64,000 nt of DNA from Limnomonas spitsbergensis (lineage: Eukaryota > Chlorophyta > Chlorophyceae > Chlamydomonadales): NCBI GenBank assembly GCA_037349105.1, contig JAYJMM010000034.1:1426001-1490000 (forward strand). The letters run 5' to 3'. The position numbers were made by a program, and so were the translations under genes. Within the stretch, counting starts at the first letter, position 1. Every line of letters begins with the position of its first letter. Under the pieces are notes generated by a model, which was given only the letters and a program-made list of their open reading frames with translations, was not told the DNA's origin and made no database searches. Positions 45,462 to 57,006 of the stretch are shown piece after piece.

Positions 45462-48400
45462 TCATTCGTTCCGCTTCCCAGGCTTCTGTCGTCGTCTTAC
45501 TTTTGCCAAACGGGGGATGGCAAGCAGCGCGAGCAAGGCGAAAGCTGTACAGGCCAAAGCCCAGGCCATCCATACCGGCGGATATCTTGAGGGGTGAGGC
45601 CCCGTCTCAGAAATCAAGCCCTGGACATCATTTGCAGGATCCGCATCCTTGACTGCAGAAGGCAAGGAGTCTTCCAGCAAGGCGCCTTTGCCCTCCTCCT
45701 GCAGGAGTCGCTCCTCTGTGCGTTGGTTAGACTGAGGCAAGACAGACATGGCAATGTAAGTCCTCGCTGGGTTTGACGAGACAGCAAATAAGCCAGAGCT
45801 TGTGGTAAGGGAAGTATGGGAATGAGAAACCGATATATATATATATGGATAGAGGGGGGAAAAGGCAGAGACAAATGAAACGGATCCCCATATTTCAAGC
45901 AGCGCCCCCGGAGAAAATGTAAAGCACTCACCACTTCAGGAGATTCAGCTGTAACAAGTTCAGCAGGGACCGGCAGTTGGGTCTGGTACTCTCGCAGTTT
46001 ACCAGCATCCGCGATGCACTTCTTGACCTGATACCACAGCAAGCCTGGGCATGAGTTCCAGAGATGAGCAACATCAAGCGATGCGCGCATGGCCGGCAAC
46101 CGAGCATAGCCTGTCTAGCAAGGCTGCAGAACATAGCTGGATCAAGTAGGGTTTCCCTAGGCTACGAGTTCTCATTGGGCAGGCCGCCCAGCGGATGCCT
46201 TAGGTTGGATTGAGTCATCAAGTTCAAGTTTTCACCAGCCTGCTGCTGGCTGCCCAAGCAGGTAATGCACGAGGCCTCCAGGTGAGAAGATGAGAGAATG
46301 CCCAGCCTCGAAAAAAATACACTGACTGGCACAGGAGCGGTTGGCAGACAAACGTGATGAGTCCACTCACCTCATCAAGTGGCAACTCAAGCCGATAGCA
46401 CCGGACCAACAACTCCTTCCGAGATTTAGAAGATACGACAACCGGTGCGAGGTCCTGCTGGCAAGGCAGTGTTACGTGTGAGCGAGGGTGCAACCTAGCA
46501 GCCAACACATCCAACCTAGCAGCCAACACATCCAACCTAGCAGCCAACACATCCAACCTAGCAGCCAACACATTCAACCTAGCAGCCAACACATCCAACC
46601 AACACATCCAACCTAGCAGCCAACACATCCAACCTAGTAGCCAACACATCCAACCTAGCAGCCAACACATCCAACCTAGCAGCCAACACATCCAACCTAG
46701 CAGCCAACACATCCAACCTAGCAGCCAACACATCCAACCTAGCAGCCAACACATCCAACCTAGCAGCCAACACATCCAACCTAGCAGCCAACACATCCAA
46801 CCTAGTGGCCAACACATCCAACCTAGTAGCCAACACATCCAACCTAGCAGCCAACACATCCAACCTAGCAGCCAACACATCCAACCTAGCAGCCAACACA
46901 TCCAGCCTAGCAGCCAACACATCTAACCTAGCAGCCAACACATCCAACCTAGCAGCCAACACATCCAACCTAGCAGCCAAAACATCCAACCTAGCAGCCA
47001 AAACATCCAACCTAGCAGCCAACACATCCAACCTAGCAGCCAACACATCCAACCTAGCAGCCAACACATCCAACCTAGCAGCCAACACATCCAACCTAGC
47101 AGCCAACACATCCAACCTAGCAGCCAACACATACAACCTAGCAGCCAACACATCTAACCTAGCAGCCAACACATCCAACCTAGCAGCCAACACATCCAAC
47201 CTAGTAGCCAACACATCCAACCTAGCAGCCAACACATCCAACCTAGTAGCCAACACATCCAACCTAGCAGCCAACACATCCAACCTAGCAGCCAACACAT
47301 CCAACCTAGCAGCCAACACATCCAACCTAGCAGCCAACACATCCAACCTAGCAGCCAACACATCCAACCTAGCAGCCAACACATCCAACCTAGCAGCCAA
47401 CACATCCAACCTAGTGGCCAACACATCCAACCTAGTAGCCAACACATCCAACCTAGTAGCCAACACATCCAACCTAGCAGCCAACACATCCAACCTAGCA
47501 GCCAACACATCCAACCTAGCAGCCAACACATCCAGCCTAGCAGCCAACACATCCAACCTAGCAGCCAACACATCCAACCTAGCAGCCAACACATCCAACC
47601 TAGTAGCCAACACATCCAACCTAGCAGCCAACACATCCAACCTAGCAGCCAACACATCCAACCTAGCAGCCAACACATCCAACCTAGCAGCCAACACATC
47701 CAAACTAGCAGCCAACACATCCAACCTAGCAGCCAACACATCCAACCTAGCAGCCAACACATCCAACCTAGCAGCCAACACATCCAACCAACACATCCAA
47801 CCTAGCAGCCAACACATCCAACCTAGTAGCCAACACATCCAACCTAGCAGCCAACACATCCAACCTAGCAGCCAACACATCCAACCTAGCAGCCAACACA
47901 TCCAACCTAGCAGCCAACACATCCAACCTAGCAGCCAACACATCCAGCCAACACATGCAGAGAAAGGCACAGGGCAATGCCTCACAGCAGAATCGACCAG
48001 TCGGCACAAGAGAATTGCTCACAACAACGGGGTACCCAGTTGAAAAAACAATCTTTCATAGCAGCATTAACCAATGGCCACAAAACAATTTTGCATGGCA
48101 ACATTGACCAGTGGGCACCAGAGGCACACACCTGTGCGGGATTAGGCGGAGGCACAGGCGGAGGCGGAGATGGCTCGGCATCCACTATTTGCTCCTACTA
48201 ATTGCAAGCGGGGAACATGAGGTCAGGGAGGGAATCATAGCTGCCACTGCCAGGCCAGGGCGCGGCAAGAATCAGGATAAATCATTTTGAACAAGGATTT
48301 GGCAGTCAGAGAGGCAACGCAACGAAAGGATGCAGCAAACAAGTGTTGGCAAGTGAAATCAATTGTACCGGCATCCGAGTTTGTTGTGTGTTGAGTGATG

Positions 48401-51400
48401 ATACCTTGGCATCAGGCTCGGCTGCACCCCCCTGGCCCTGAGCCAGCTTCTCCTCCAAGGCCTTCAAGTTCTTCTTCAGGTCTGAGCCTTGGAACTTGAG
48501 CTCTGTCAGGTCGACTTTGGGTTTGGTGCAGAGGTCGCAGGCCTTCTTGCAGTTGTCCTGCATGAAGACCACATTTGCCGTACATTCCCCCGCTGTGCTC
48601 CATTCATCGCACCGCCCCTGGGACCAAACATGCAAGGGTGAATATGCTTAGTGAGCTAGAGAAGGGATCGGGCGTTGACATCCTCTGTTTGGTCTAGCCT
48701 TCGTCTAAAAGCTGTACAAATTGCTCGCTCCCAGTGTATATAACTGTTGCCGTACCTTTTCTCCTGCACTTAAAAGTAGCCAATCAACAGGAACGTTTGC
48801 ATTGTGTGACTCAGCTGCATGTCAGCCACAATCCAGCAATTTGTGGTCATGGCATCCTGCCAGAGGCCCCAGGTGTGGCCACTGGCCAGCCATGCTGCTT
48901 GGGCCGTCAGATATACCCCACCGGTGTAGGTTTGCACCCAATCGGGCCTTTGATGGCCGCGGGGCGGCTAATCAACAAGTGGATTTGTAGCCGGAAAATA
49001 TCCATTGGGTGTCACCTACCATGCCATGTTTTTTGGTGGCCAGCGTTTCTTATTTCGGCTACAAGTCCAAGTTCAACAGGCCGCCCCGCAGCCGCCTAAG
49101 GCCCAATTAGGCCCCAAACTGGACCGGCCTACGCCTGGTGGCCAGAACAGCAAGGCTGGCCACAGCTGATGGCTCCGGCCAGAGGCCAGAGTGTAGCTGA
49201 CGTATAGCTGAGTCGTGAAAAAGGAAACACTGTTGGTGGCGTGATCCAGCTCATGAGCAACTGACTACATGCCGTTGAACTTACGTCAAAATTCAAGCAG
49301 CCAAACGTCGCCTCGATTCTGCGGGTCTCCGCCGCAGCCTCAACATACAGCTCATGCGCCTGCAACGGCAGGCCGGGAATTCAGTGTTTTTTTGAGTGCA
49401 TGAAACAGACCAGCTTTGGAGGGCGCCACGGGACGGCCACCACTCGGCCTATTGGGACCAAACCTTGACCGGCCAACCGCCGGGGGCTCAAGGAGCTGGG
49501 CTTGCTGCACCAGGTTCTCCCGGCCGGAGGCCGTGATGTAGCTGACTTGTAGCTGATGCACCCCAAAATGAACACTGGCCAGGATGCGGGTCGTCAACAG
49601 CTGCTATGCGACCATCATGATATGACAGGCCAGGGGAGGTATGCAAACTGTCTTAGTTGCAAGATACGGACATGCCATTCGGTATTAACTAACATACACG
49701 TAGCCATAAATGGTGGGGCAAAAAATCCATGATTGCTCATGTCACAGCATAATCAAAAGGTTTACATTTTCCACCTGTACATACATATGGTAGCCATTTA
49801 AATGCTCCGAGAGTGTCGGAGGCACTCACCATTTTGCACTCCGTCAGCAGCTGCTGGCTTGGGGGGCAGTGCCTCAAGTGGAAGTCGCAGAATGCCGCAT
49901 TCATGGTGGCGACAGTCTCAATGGATACGACGTCCCGATAGTACGCGGTGGTTTTATTCTGGGCAGTGGAGTGGGGTGGGGTTGTTCTGGGCGCTGGAAT
50001 CAGGGTGCAGGTTGCATTGTTCCTAGACATCACCAAACAGGGAACAACAAACACATTATCCCTGGCTATTAGCTGAACCCAAACCCGGGTTCAGAAAATG
50101 TCGAACCAAAAAGACCTTGACCATGCCTCGAGAATTCGATTGCAAGCAGCATTGTCAGTCTTGCAAAGGCATCCAACTTCCAAAATACCCCGTGCAATAT
50201 AAACTTTTGTTTTTATAGCAGGGCTCAATTTCAATGAATGAAAAGAGGCCAACGTCTCACCTTATTCGGCAGCGAGCTGATGCGGGGCAGAGCTCGATTT
50301 CAATTAATGAAAAGAGGCCAACTTCTCACCTTCTTCGGCAGCGAGCTGATGCGGGGCAGAGCTCGATTTCAATTAATGAAAAGAGGCCAACGTCTCACCT
50401 TATTCGGCAGCGAGCTGATGCGGGGCAGAGCTCGATTTCAATGAAAGAAAAGAGGCCAACTTCTCACCTTCTTCGGCAGCGAGCTGATGCGGGGCAGAGC
50501 TCGATTTCAATTAATGAAAAGAGGCCAACTTCTCACCTTCTTCGGCAGCGAGCTGATGCGGGGCAGAGCTCGATTTCAATGAAAGAAAAGAGGCCAACGT
50601 CTCACCTTATTCGGCAGCGAGCTGATGCGGGGCAGAGCTCGATTTCAATTAATGAAAAGAGGCCAACTTCTCACCTTCTTCGGCAGCGAGCTGATGCGGG
50701 GCAGAGCTCGATTTCAATTAATGAAAAGAGGCCAACGTCTCACCTTCTTCGGCAGCGAGCTGATGCGGGGCAGAGCTCGATTTCAATTAATGAAAAGAGG
50801 CCAACGTCTCACCTTCTTCGACAGCGAGCTGATGCGGGGCAGAGCTCGATTTCAATGAATGAAGATAGGCCTATGCCTCACCTTATTTGGCAGCGAGCTG
50901 ATGCGGGGAGGGTGCTCGAACAGACCCTCTTTCCTGAACTTGGGGTCCTTGAGGTCCCAAGGCGGGCACTTGGTGACGTTGAAGTCATAGTGCCAGTGCT
51001 TGTCGAACTTGTAACCGTTGATGTCAAAGATAAGGCCATAGTGCATCAGCTTGGGCGTTTCTGCACATTGTGGCAGGCGGTGCAGGACGGGGGCGTCAGT
51101 GACAGGGCACGACAGTCAAACTTGTAACCGCTGATGTCAAAGATAAGGCCATAGTGCATCAGTTTGGGCGTTTCTGCATATTGTGGCAGGCGGTGTAGGA
51201 CGGGGGCGTCAGCGACAGGGCACGACAGTCAAACTTGTAACCGCTGATGTCAAAGATAAGGCCATAGTGCATCAGCTTGAGCGTTTCTGCACATTGTGGC
51301 AGGCGGTGCAGGACGGGGGCGTCAGCGACAGGGCACGACAGTCAAACTTGAAACCGTTGATGTCAAAGATAAGGCCATAGTGCATCAGCTTGGGCGTTTC

Positions 51401-54400
51401 TGCACATTGTGGCAGGCGGTGCATGACGGGGGCGTCAGCGACAGGGCACGACAGTCAAACTGGTAACCGCTGATGTCAAAGATCAGGCCATAGTGTATCA
51501 GCTTGGGCGTTTCTGCACATTGTGGCAGGCGGTGCAGGACGGGGGCGTCAGCGACAGGGCACGACAGTCAAACTTGTAACCGTTGATGTCAAAGATAAGG
51601 CCATAGTGCATCAGCTTGAGCGTCTCTGCACATTGTGGCAGGCGGTGCATGACGGGGGCGTCAGCGACAGGGCACGACAGTCAAACTGGTAACCGCTGAT
51701 GTCAAAGATCAGGCCATAGTGTATCAGCTTGGGCGTTTCTGCACATTGTGGCAGGCGGTGCAGGACGGGGGCGTCAGCGACAGGGCACGACAGTCAAACT
51801 TGTAACCGTTGATGTCAAAGATAAGGCCATAGTGCATCAGCTTGAGCGTCTCTGCACATTGTGGCAGGCGGTGCATGACGGGGGCGTCAGCGACAGGGCA
51901 CGACAGTCAAACTGGTAACCGCTGATGTCAAAGATCAGGCCATAGTGTATCAGCTTGGGCGTTTCTGCACATTGTGGCAGGCGGTGCAGGACGGGGGCGT
52001 CAGCGACAGGGCACGACAGTCAAACTTGTAACCGCTGATGTCAAAGATCAGGCCATAGTGTATCAGCTTGGGCGTTTCTGCACATTGTGGCAGGCAGTGC
52101 AGGACGGGGGCGTCAGCGACAGGGCACGACAGTCAAACTTGAAACCGCTGATGTCAAAGATCAGGCCATAGTGCATCAGCTTGGGCGTTTCTGCATATTG
52201 TGGCAGGCGGTGCAGGACGGGGGCGTCAGCGACAGGGCACGACAGTCAAACTTGTAACCGCTGATGTCAAAGATAAGGCCATAGTGTATCAGCTTGGGCG
52301 TTTCTGCACATTGTGGCAGGCAGTGCAGGACGGGGGCGTCAGCGACAGGGCACGACAGTCAAACTTGTAACCGTTGATGTCAAAGATCAGGCCATAGTGT
52401 ATCAGCTTGGGCGTTTCTGCACATTGTGGCAGGCAGTGCAGGACGGGGGCGTCAGCGACAGGGCACGACAGTCAAACTTGAAACCGCTGATGTCAAAGAT
52501 CAGGCCATAGTGCATCAGCTTGGGCGTTTCTGCACATTGTGGCAGGCGGTGCAGGACGGGGGCGTCAGCGACAGGGCACGACAGTCAAACTTGTAACCGT
52601 TGATGTCAAAGATAAGGCCATAGTGCATCAGCTTGAGCGTCTCTGCACATTGTGGCAGGCGGTGCATGACGGGGGCGTCAGCGACAGGGCACGACAGTCA
52701 AACTGGTAACCGCTGATGTCAAAGATCAGGCCATAGTGTATCAGCTTGGGCGTTTCTGCACATTGTGGCAGGCGGTGCAGGACGGGGGCGTCAGCGACAG
52801 GGCACGACAGTCAAACTTGTAACCGCTGATGTCAAAGATCAGGCCATAGTGTATCAGCTTGGGCGTTTCTGCACATTGTGGCAGGCAGTGCAGGACGGGG
52901 GCGTCAGCGACAGGGCACGACAGTCAAACTTGAAACCGCTGATGTCAAAGATCAGGCCATAGTGCATCAGCTTGGGCGTTTCTGCATATTGTGGCAGGCG
53001 GTGCAGGACGGGGGCGTCAGCGACAGGGCACGACAGTCAAACTTGTAACCGCTGATGTCAAAGATAAGGCCATAGTGTATCAGCTTGGGCGTTTCTGCAC
53101 ATTGTGGCAGGCAGTGCAGGACGGGGGCGTCAGCGACAGGGCACGACAGTCAAACTTGTAACCGTTGATGTCAAAGATCAGGCCATAGTGTATCAGCTTG
53201 GGCGTTTCTGCACATTGTGGCAGGCAGTGCAGGACGGGGGCGTCAGCGACAGGGCACGACAGTCAAACTTGAAACCGCTGATGTCAAAGATCAGGCCATA
53301 GTGCATCAGCTTGGGCGTTTCTGCACATTGTGGCAGGCGGTGCAGGACGGGGGCGTCAGCGACAGGGCACGACAGTCAAACTTGTAACCGTTGATGTCAA
53401 AGATCAGGCCATAGTGCATCAGCTTGGGCGTCTCTGTACATTGTGCCAGGCAGTGCAGGACAGGGGCGTCAGCAACAGGGCATTGCAGCCAACTTTTCAG
53501 ACCCCCACCGAGGGTGCCTCCTGGACCCAAGAGAGTCCAGGCTCGAGCACTCCCCCTGAACACACACACACACACTGCAGCGCAGTCGCGTCTCTCACAC
53601 TTTTATTTAAGCTCTGTGCTACAAACAGATTGTTCAAAAGACAAGGGAAATAATGCTGTCCAAAGGCAAACGACTAGCGGTGATGCCGCCCTGAACCCTC
53701 CCAAGCCATCAGCGCTTGATTTTAGACAAACCAGATCACCCGTGAAGGGCTGTCGGATGGTCACCATTGAGCTGATAGGGGGAAAAACTGGCCGGCCTGG
53801 GGCGGGTGGCCCAAGAAAACAGGGCTTGCCATGCCACTCCTCCCAATCATGGGCCAGGACGTAGCTGAAGTGTAGCTGAAGGTCCCTAAAATCGGCAGTG
53901 GCAGGCCCCCCCCTGTGGCAGCATTACTCATCTACTTGGCTAGGGCTGGGGCTAGGGGCAGGGCTAGGGAGCACACACCTCGCCAGGGCTGGGGCTGGGG
54001 CTGGGCCTAGGGCTAGGGCTTAAGCTAGGGCTTGGCCAGGGCTGGGGCTAGGTCTGGGGCTAGGGCTTGGGAACACTCACCTCGCGGTTCGTAGCCGGGG
54101 TAGATCATGCTGAAAGAGTCCCACTTGTGCCAGAGGTCGGCCTTTGAAGCTCCAAACGCGTAGCCATACATTTCACAGATCCAGGGCTTGTCGCCTGGGT
54201 GGATGGCGTACGAGTCTCCGGAATACTTCCAAGCCTGAAAGCAGCAAATAATGAGCAATTGTCCGGAAACAGCTTGTCGGGGGTCAACGGAGATTATGCC
54301 AACGCCATGCCAACTGTCACACCAACCACTACTCCGTGCAAGCTTCAATAATGTAAGCCAAACAGCTCCTCCATCTTCACTTCCATTTCACTGCTTATGA

Positions 54401-55968
54401 AAGCATGCTTCTGATACAATTCAGCCACATTACGGCTTAGGGCCGTGAAGGCTGGGTGCAGCAAATCCTGTTCCTTGGGCCATCGGGTGTTTGCTGGTGA
54501 AGGTTAAGTTCCAATCGACCCAGTAGTGGCTGCCCCGGCGGCTTGCCAGGTTTAAGGGATTAGGATAAGGGTTTAGGGTTAAGGTCAGCTCCGCTAAATT
54601 AGGAAATTCCTTTTCCCGTGCCACCCTCCTGACCATATCATCGGCGCGCACGTCCTCCGTATACTTCAGCCACAGTGTGGACATGCGCTTCAGATCATCG
54701 CGTTGCACGAAAAAGAAGCCTCCAACTTGGTCCCCCCGTCGTCCATGCGGCCCGGCCAGGGTGTCGTTTCTAGGAATCACCTCTGTCGTGGAACGGGACA
54801 CAATTGGGACATGACACATCCTTAGCAGCCGCAATGGGACAAAGCCTCAGAAGGCATCATCTGCCGCTATCTAGCTCTCACGCAAGCATGCACAACTTGT
54901 CATTCACGCCCTGCACCTCCTGCTCTCCAGTCCCTCTCCCCTCGATGGCTGAGCCAAAGCTTCTACATGTAAAGCATTAACAGCTGCCTGTTTATAAGGG
55001 CTTCCCGCGCAGGTGGCTGGTGCTAGCAGTTTCAGTGGAGGTTGGTGGTAGTTGGTGGTAGTTGGTGGCGTGCGTGACAGTGCTGACAATGTTTACTGCA
55101 GCATGCTATAGCTACAATTCAGCTACATCACTGCCTGTGGCTCAGGGGCCTAATACAACAAGCACTGCTGCTTAAGCCGCCGGCCGTTAGCCAGTCAAGG
55201 TTGGTCCATCGGCCCAGCAGTGGCCGCCCGTCGGCCCCCCAAAGCTGGTCTGGTGCGTATTAAATTAACACTGGCGCGTGACAGGGGCCTGATCTCTCAC
55301 CTGGCACGTGCCGCAAAGCAAGTTCATTGTTCACGCCGATCATGTACGTGTATTTTGCGCCAATGGCCATGCCCTGTGAGGGCTCCATGTCCTCAACAAG
55401 GAATGGCCTCCGGAGAATCATATCCGAGTCGAGGACAAGGACGAATTCCTCCACTGGAATCACATGCTGCAGCCAGTCGATGACAGCCTCGGGTTTGTTA
55501 TACGCTGCGTAGTTGTCACCAGTGACTGGGTGAATGGTGAAGGAGGGGGCAATGTGCGTCCGCACTTCCCTGCAAGCATGGCATGCAGTGCTGTGAAGGA
55601 CTGGGTATTTGGAATGTGGACGTGGTGTTGCTTCGCATCCTAGAATATTTGCATGTGGCAGTACCGGAACCTGAAGCTCCAGCATGCATATCACAGGCAG
55701 GTGCGGTACCCTGAACACTCATGACTTACTTAAGCAGCTCTGCAGGATATCTTGCCTTCTCCTCCTCTGTGCAGCACATGACGCGAGTGATAGAACCAGG
55801 CTGGCCGCTCATTTTGAAGCTGTAAATCATGCCTAGGGACATCCAATCGCTGTACATGGTACAATCAGTAAGAAAGGCAACGTGAACAGGCTGTAGCGTC
55901 GCTATACACTGCTCGGTAATTAAATAAGCAAATGCAATCAATGCTACAAGAGTCCTGAAAGGTACCAT
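45462..55968 (-). CDS. SERGT1-like peptidyl-serine alpha-galactosyltransferase, copy A (complete)
   Basis: 640-aa spliced model. Exons: 55968-55730, 55569-55301, 54782-54634, 54234-54081, 51060-50882, 49958-49830, 49359-49285, 48617-48405, 48194-48132, 46457-46371, 46027-45932, 45731-45462. All introns are GT...AG and all phases agree. A signal peptide (MVPFRTLVALIAFAYL) leads into a glycosyltransferase domain with FLTDCTMYSDWMSLGMIYSF, VLDSDMILRRPF (DSD metal site), GGFFFVQRDDL, ICEMYGYAFGA, IYPGYEPRE and PKLMHYGL. Then come SIETVATMNAAFCDFHLRHC, a six-Cys ShK-type domain (about 394-430), a Pro hinge (SPPPPVPPPNPAQ) and one C-terminal helix (WMAWALACTAFALLALLAI, 605-623) ending KRNE. Plant homologues add galactose to serines of extensin-type proteins in the ER/Golgi. 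Three introns carry large tandem arrays and several carry TIR elements. Confidence 0.85.
46490..47963. repeat. 21-bp minisatellite, about 70 units, in intron 9 of SERGT1-like A
   Basis: CCAACCTAGCAGCCAACACA plus T repeats almost perfectly, with shortened AACCAACACATCC joints at about 46597, 47789 and 47948. It lies wholly in the intron 48131-46458. Both strands are open (LDVLAAR / NTSNLAA), which is an artefact of a 21-bp stop-free unit. Confidence 0.97.
48785..48985 (+). mobile_element. intron-resident short TIR element, copy in intron 7 of gene A (diverged)
   Basis: CAGCTGCATGTCAGCCACAA, CCTGCCAGAGGCCCCAGGTG, CATGCTGCTTGGGCCGTC and CCAATCGGGCC...GATGGCCGC match the family in order. Confidence 0.65.
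49035..49235 (-). mobile_element. intron-resident short TIR element with 8-bp target duplication
   Basis: On the minus strand it starts CAGTGTTTCCTTTTTC and ends GAAATAAGAAACGCTG, a terminal inverted repeat, flanked by GCCACCAA on both sides (8-bp target duplication). The core has CAGCTATACGTCAGCTACAC and GGCCGGTCCAGTTTGGGGCC. Same intron as the preceding copy, opposite orientation. Confidence 0.8.
49384..49583 (-). mobile_element. intron-resident short TIR element, near-consensus copy
   Basis: On the minus strand: CAGTGTTCATTTTGG, then TACAAGTCAGCTACATCACG, GGTGCAGCAAGCCCAGCTCC, GGCCGGTCAAGGTTTGGTCC, GAGTGGTGGCCG, AAAGCTGGTCTG, and the end AAAAACACTG. CAGTGTT/AACACTG form inverted ends. It lies in intron 6 of gene A; its end is about 26 bp before the exon 7 acceptor. 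Confidence 0.8.
50236..50890. repeat. 69-bp array repeating the exon 5 donor boundary, 10 copies
   Basis: Units start at 50241, 50310, 50379 and so on to 50862, every 69 bp. On the minus strand each contains CCCCGCATCAGCTCGCTGCC plus (G/A)AATAAG|GTGAG. These are the last codons of exon 5 and its splice donor. The genuine boundary (50882) is the most upstream copy in transcript order; the other nine lie inside intron 5. Confidence 0.96.
51041..53475. repeat. 113-bp array repeating the exon 5 acceptor boundary, 22 copies
   Basis: GTGCATCAGCTTGGGCGT or its GTGTATC variant recurs exactly every 113 bp from 51041 to 53414. On the minus strand each unit has the intron end CACAATGTGCAG followed by exon 5 codons (TPKLMHYGLIFDINGYKFD). 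Only the last copy in transcript order (51060) continues into the full exon; the other 21 fill intron 4. Confidence 0.97.
53768..53895 (-). mobile_element. intron-resident short TIR element, intron 4 of gene A
   Basis: Minus strand: CTTCAGCTACACTTCAGCTA, GGCAAGCCCTGTTTTCTTGG, CAGGCCGGCCAGTTTTTCCC match the family. The 3' part is missing. Confidence 0.65.
53938..54080. repeat. G-rich GGGCTA/GGGGCT tract
   Basis: Short runs of GGGCTAGGGCTGGGG in several arrangements abut the exon 4 donor. The plus strand has many G3-G4 runs. Confidence 0.85.
54415..54545 (+). mobile_element. intron-resident short TIR element, intron 3 of gene A
   Basis: ATTCAGCCACATTACGGCTT, GGTGCAGCAAATCCTGTTCC, GACCCAGTAGTGGCTGCC match the family core. 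Confidence 0.65.
55080..55278 (+). mobile_element. intron-resident short TIR element, intron 2 of gene A
   Basis: CAGTGCTGACAATGTT at one end and TTAACACTG at the other form imperfect inverted ends, flanked by GCGTGACAG direct repeats (about 55070 and 55275). The core has TTCAGCTACATCACTGCCTG, CACTGCTGCTTAAGCCGCC, CCAGCAGTGGCCGCCCG and AAAGCTGGTCTGGTGCG. The copy starts about 24 bp inside the exon 2 donor side. Confidence 0.8.
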
Positions 55969-56149
55969 CGTGAGGATCGAGAGATCTCAGGTCCTGTCAG
56001 GATGCGCTGTCAAGCGCATTAAACACATTAATATCTGTTAGAAACGCGTTATCACTCGGCCCTCAGCTCAGGTTCATAAGGCTTTCTGCATCAAATTTAT
56101 AACTTGGAGGAGTAGCGGTTTTGCGAATAGTGTTGACTCCCACGCAACG

Positions 56150-56320
56150 ACTGTCCTATGGAATTAATTCCTCACGGCTCATTTCCGCGCCCGATAATAG
56201 CGCAATCATCCCCGACTCAGCGCCCAAGTCTAAAAATCGCAGTATCCAGCCCAACGGGCCCTCGCCACACAAGTCCATGCCCATGCCCTTAGTACTCTTG
56301 ACATACTGAAGAGGCGACCC
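56150..56320 (-). pseudogene. possible methyltransferase-like exon fragment
   Basis: After a CGCCTCTTCAG acceptor the minus strand reads VKSTKGMGMDLCGEGPLGWI then LRFLDLGAESGMIALLSGAE. FLDLGAESGM resembles the SAM-binding motif I (FLDLGxGxG) with E for G. It ends in TGA. It lies about 180 bp upstream of the SERGT1-like A start and could be an exon of another gene or a relic. Confidence 0.25.
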
Positions 56321-57006
56321 AGGCTCCGGCAGGATCGTTTACATGAATGTGCAAAAGCTGTCTCCTCCTTTTTAACAAATCCTGTGTTGAGGCAGCGCTG
56401 CACAAAGTCTCCGGTAGCGGCCAGCAAGTGCTCTAGACCCATGCATGATGGAGCGTGACGGACAGTCTGGACGGAGGGCCCAGGCAAGGAATTGAGTGGC
56501 CGCATTACGGTGTTCTAACATGGAGGACAGGTGCCTTTTTGAATTACTAGATAATTTCCATACAAGCAAAGGCTAAATGTTTCACCCCTGCTGGAGAACC
56601 AGCGTAGGACCATCATTGCTGTTGCGATATGTGCAGTTGTGTTTCAGGGCTACTGGTATGTTTGTAATATAGTATGCCAAGCATATCCTAGACCCCCGTC
56701 TAGCCCTTCATTGTTCATGATTTCACCTTTTCTGGACAAAGCTCAAAAGGCTCATGGGGAGGCGCACGTCCTGCAGAATATGAGGCTACTCTGAGGGAGC
56801 TGGGGGGGTCTTGAAGAGCACTGAGCAGCGATACACTCTACAAGAGGGCTCCTTCGCCTACCATGCATCATGCCTGCCCCATCACCAAATATGCGTACAT
56901 GCATGTGCAGCAGGAGGCCCCACGACTGTCACATTTGCAGACCCCCCCACGGCCCACGCACACATTACCCTCACTAAGCATGCTTCAATAATGGCCAAGT
57001 GCTTGG

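Noticed and set aside
46224..48043. Open frames of up to 476 aa across the 21-bp array
   Set aside because: The unit length is a multiple of 3 and free of stops on both strands. The region is an intron of a well-supported minus-strand gene.
50234..51127. 297-aa plus-strand frame of 23-residue repeats
   Set aside because: Antisense reading of the 69-bp donor-boundary array and exon 5.
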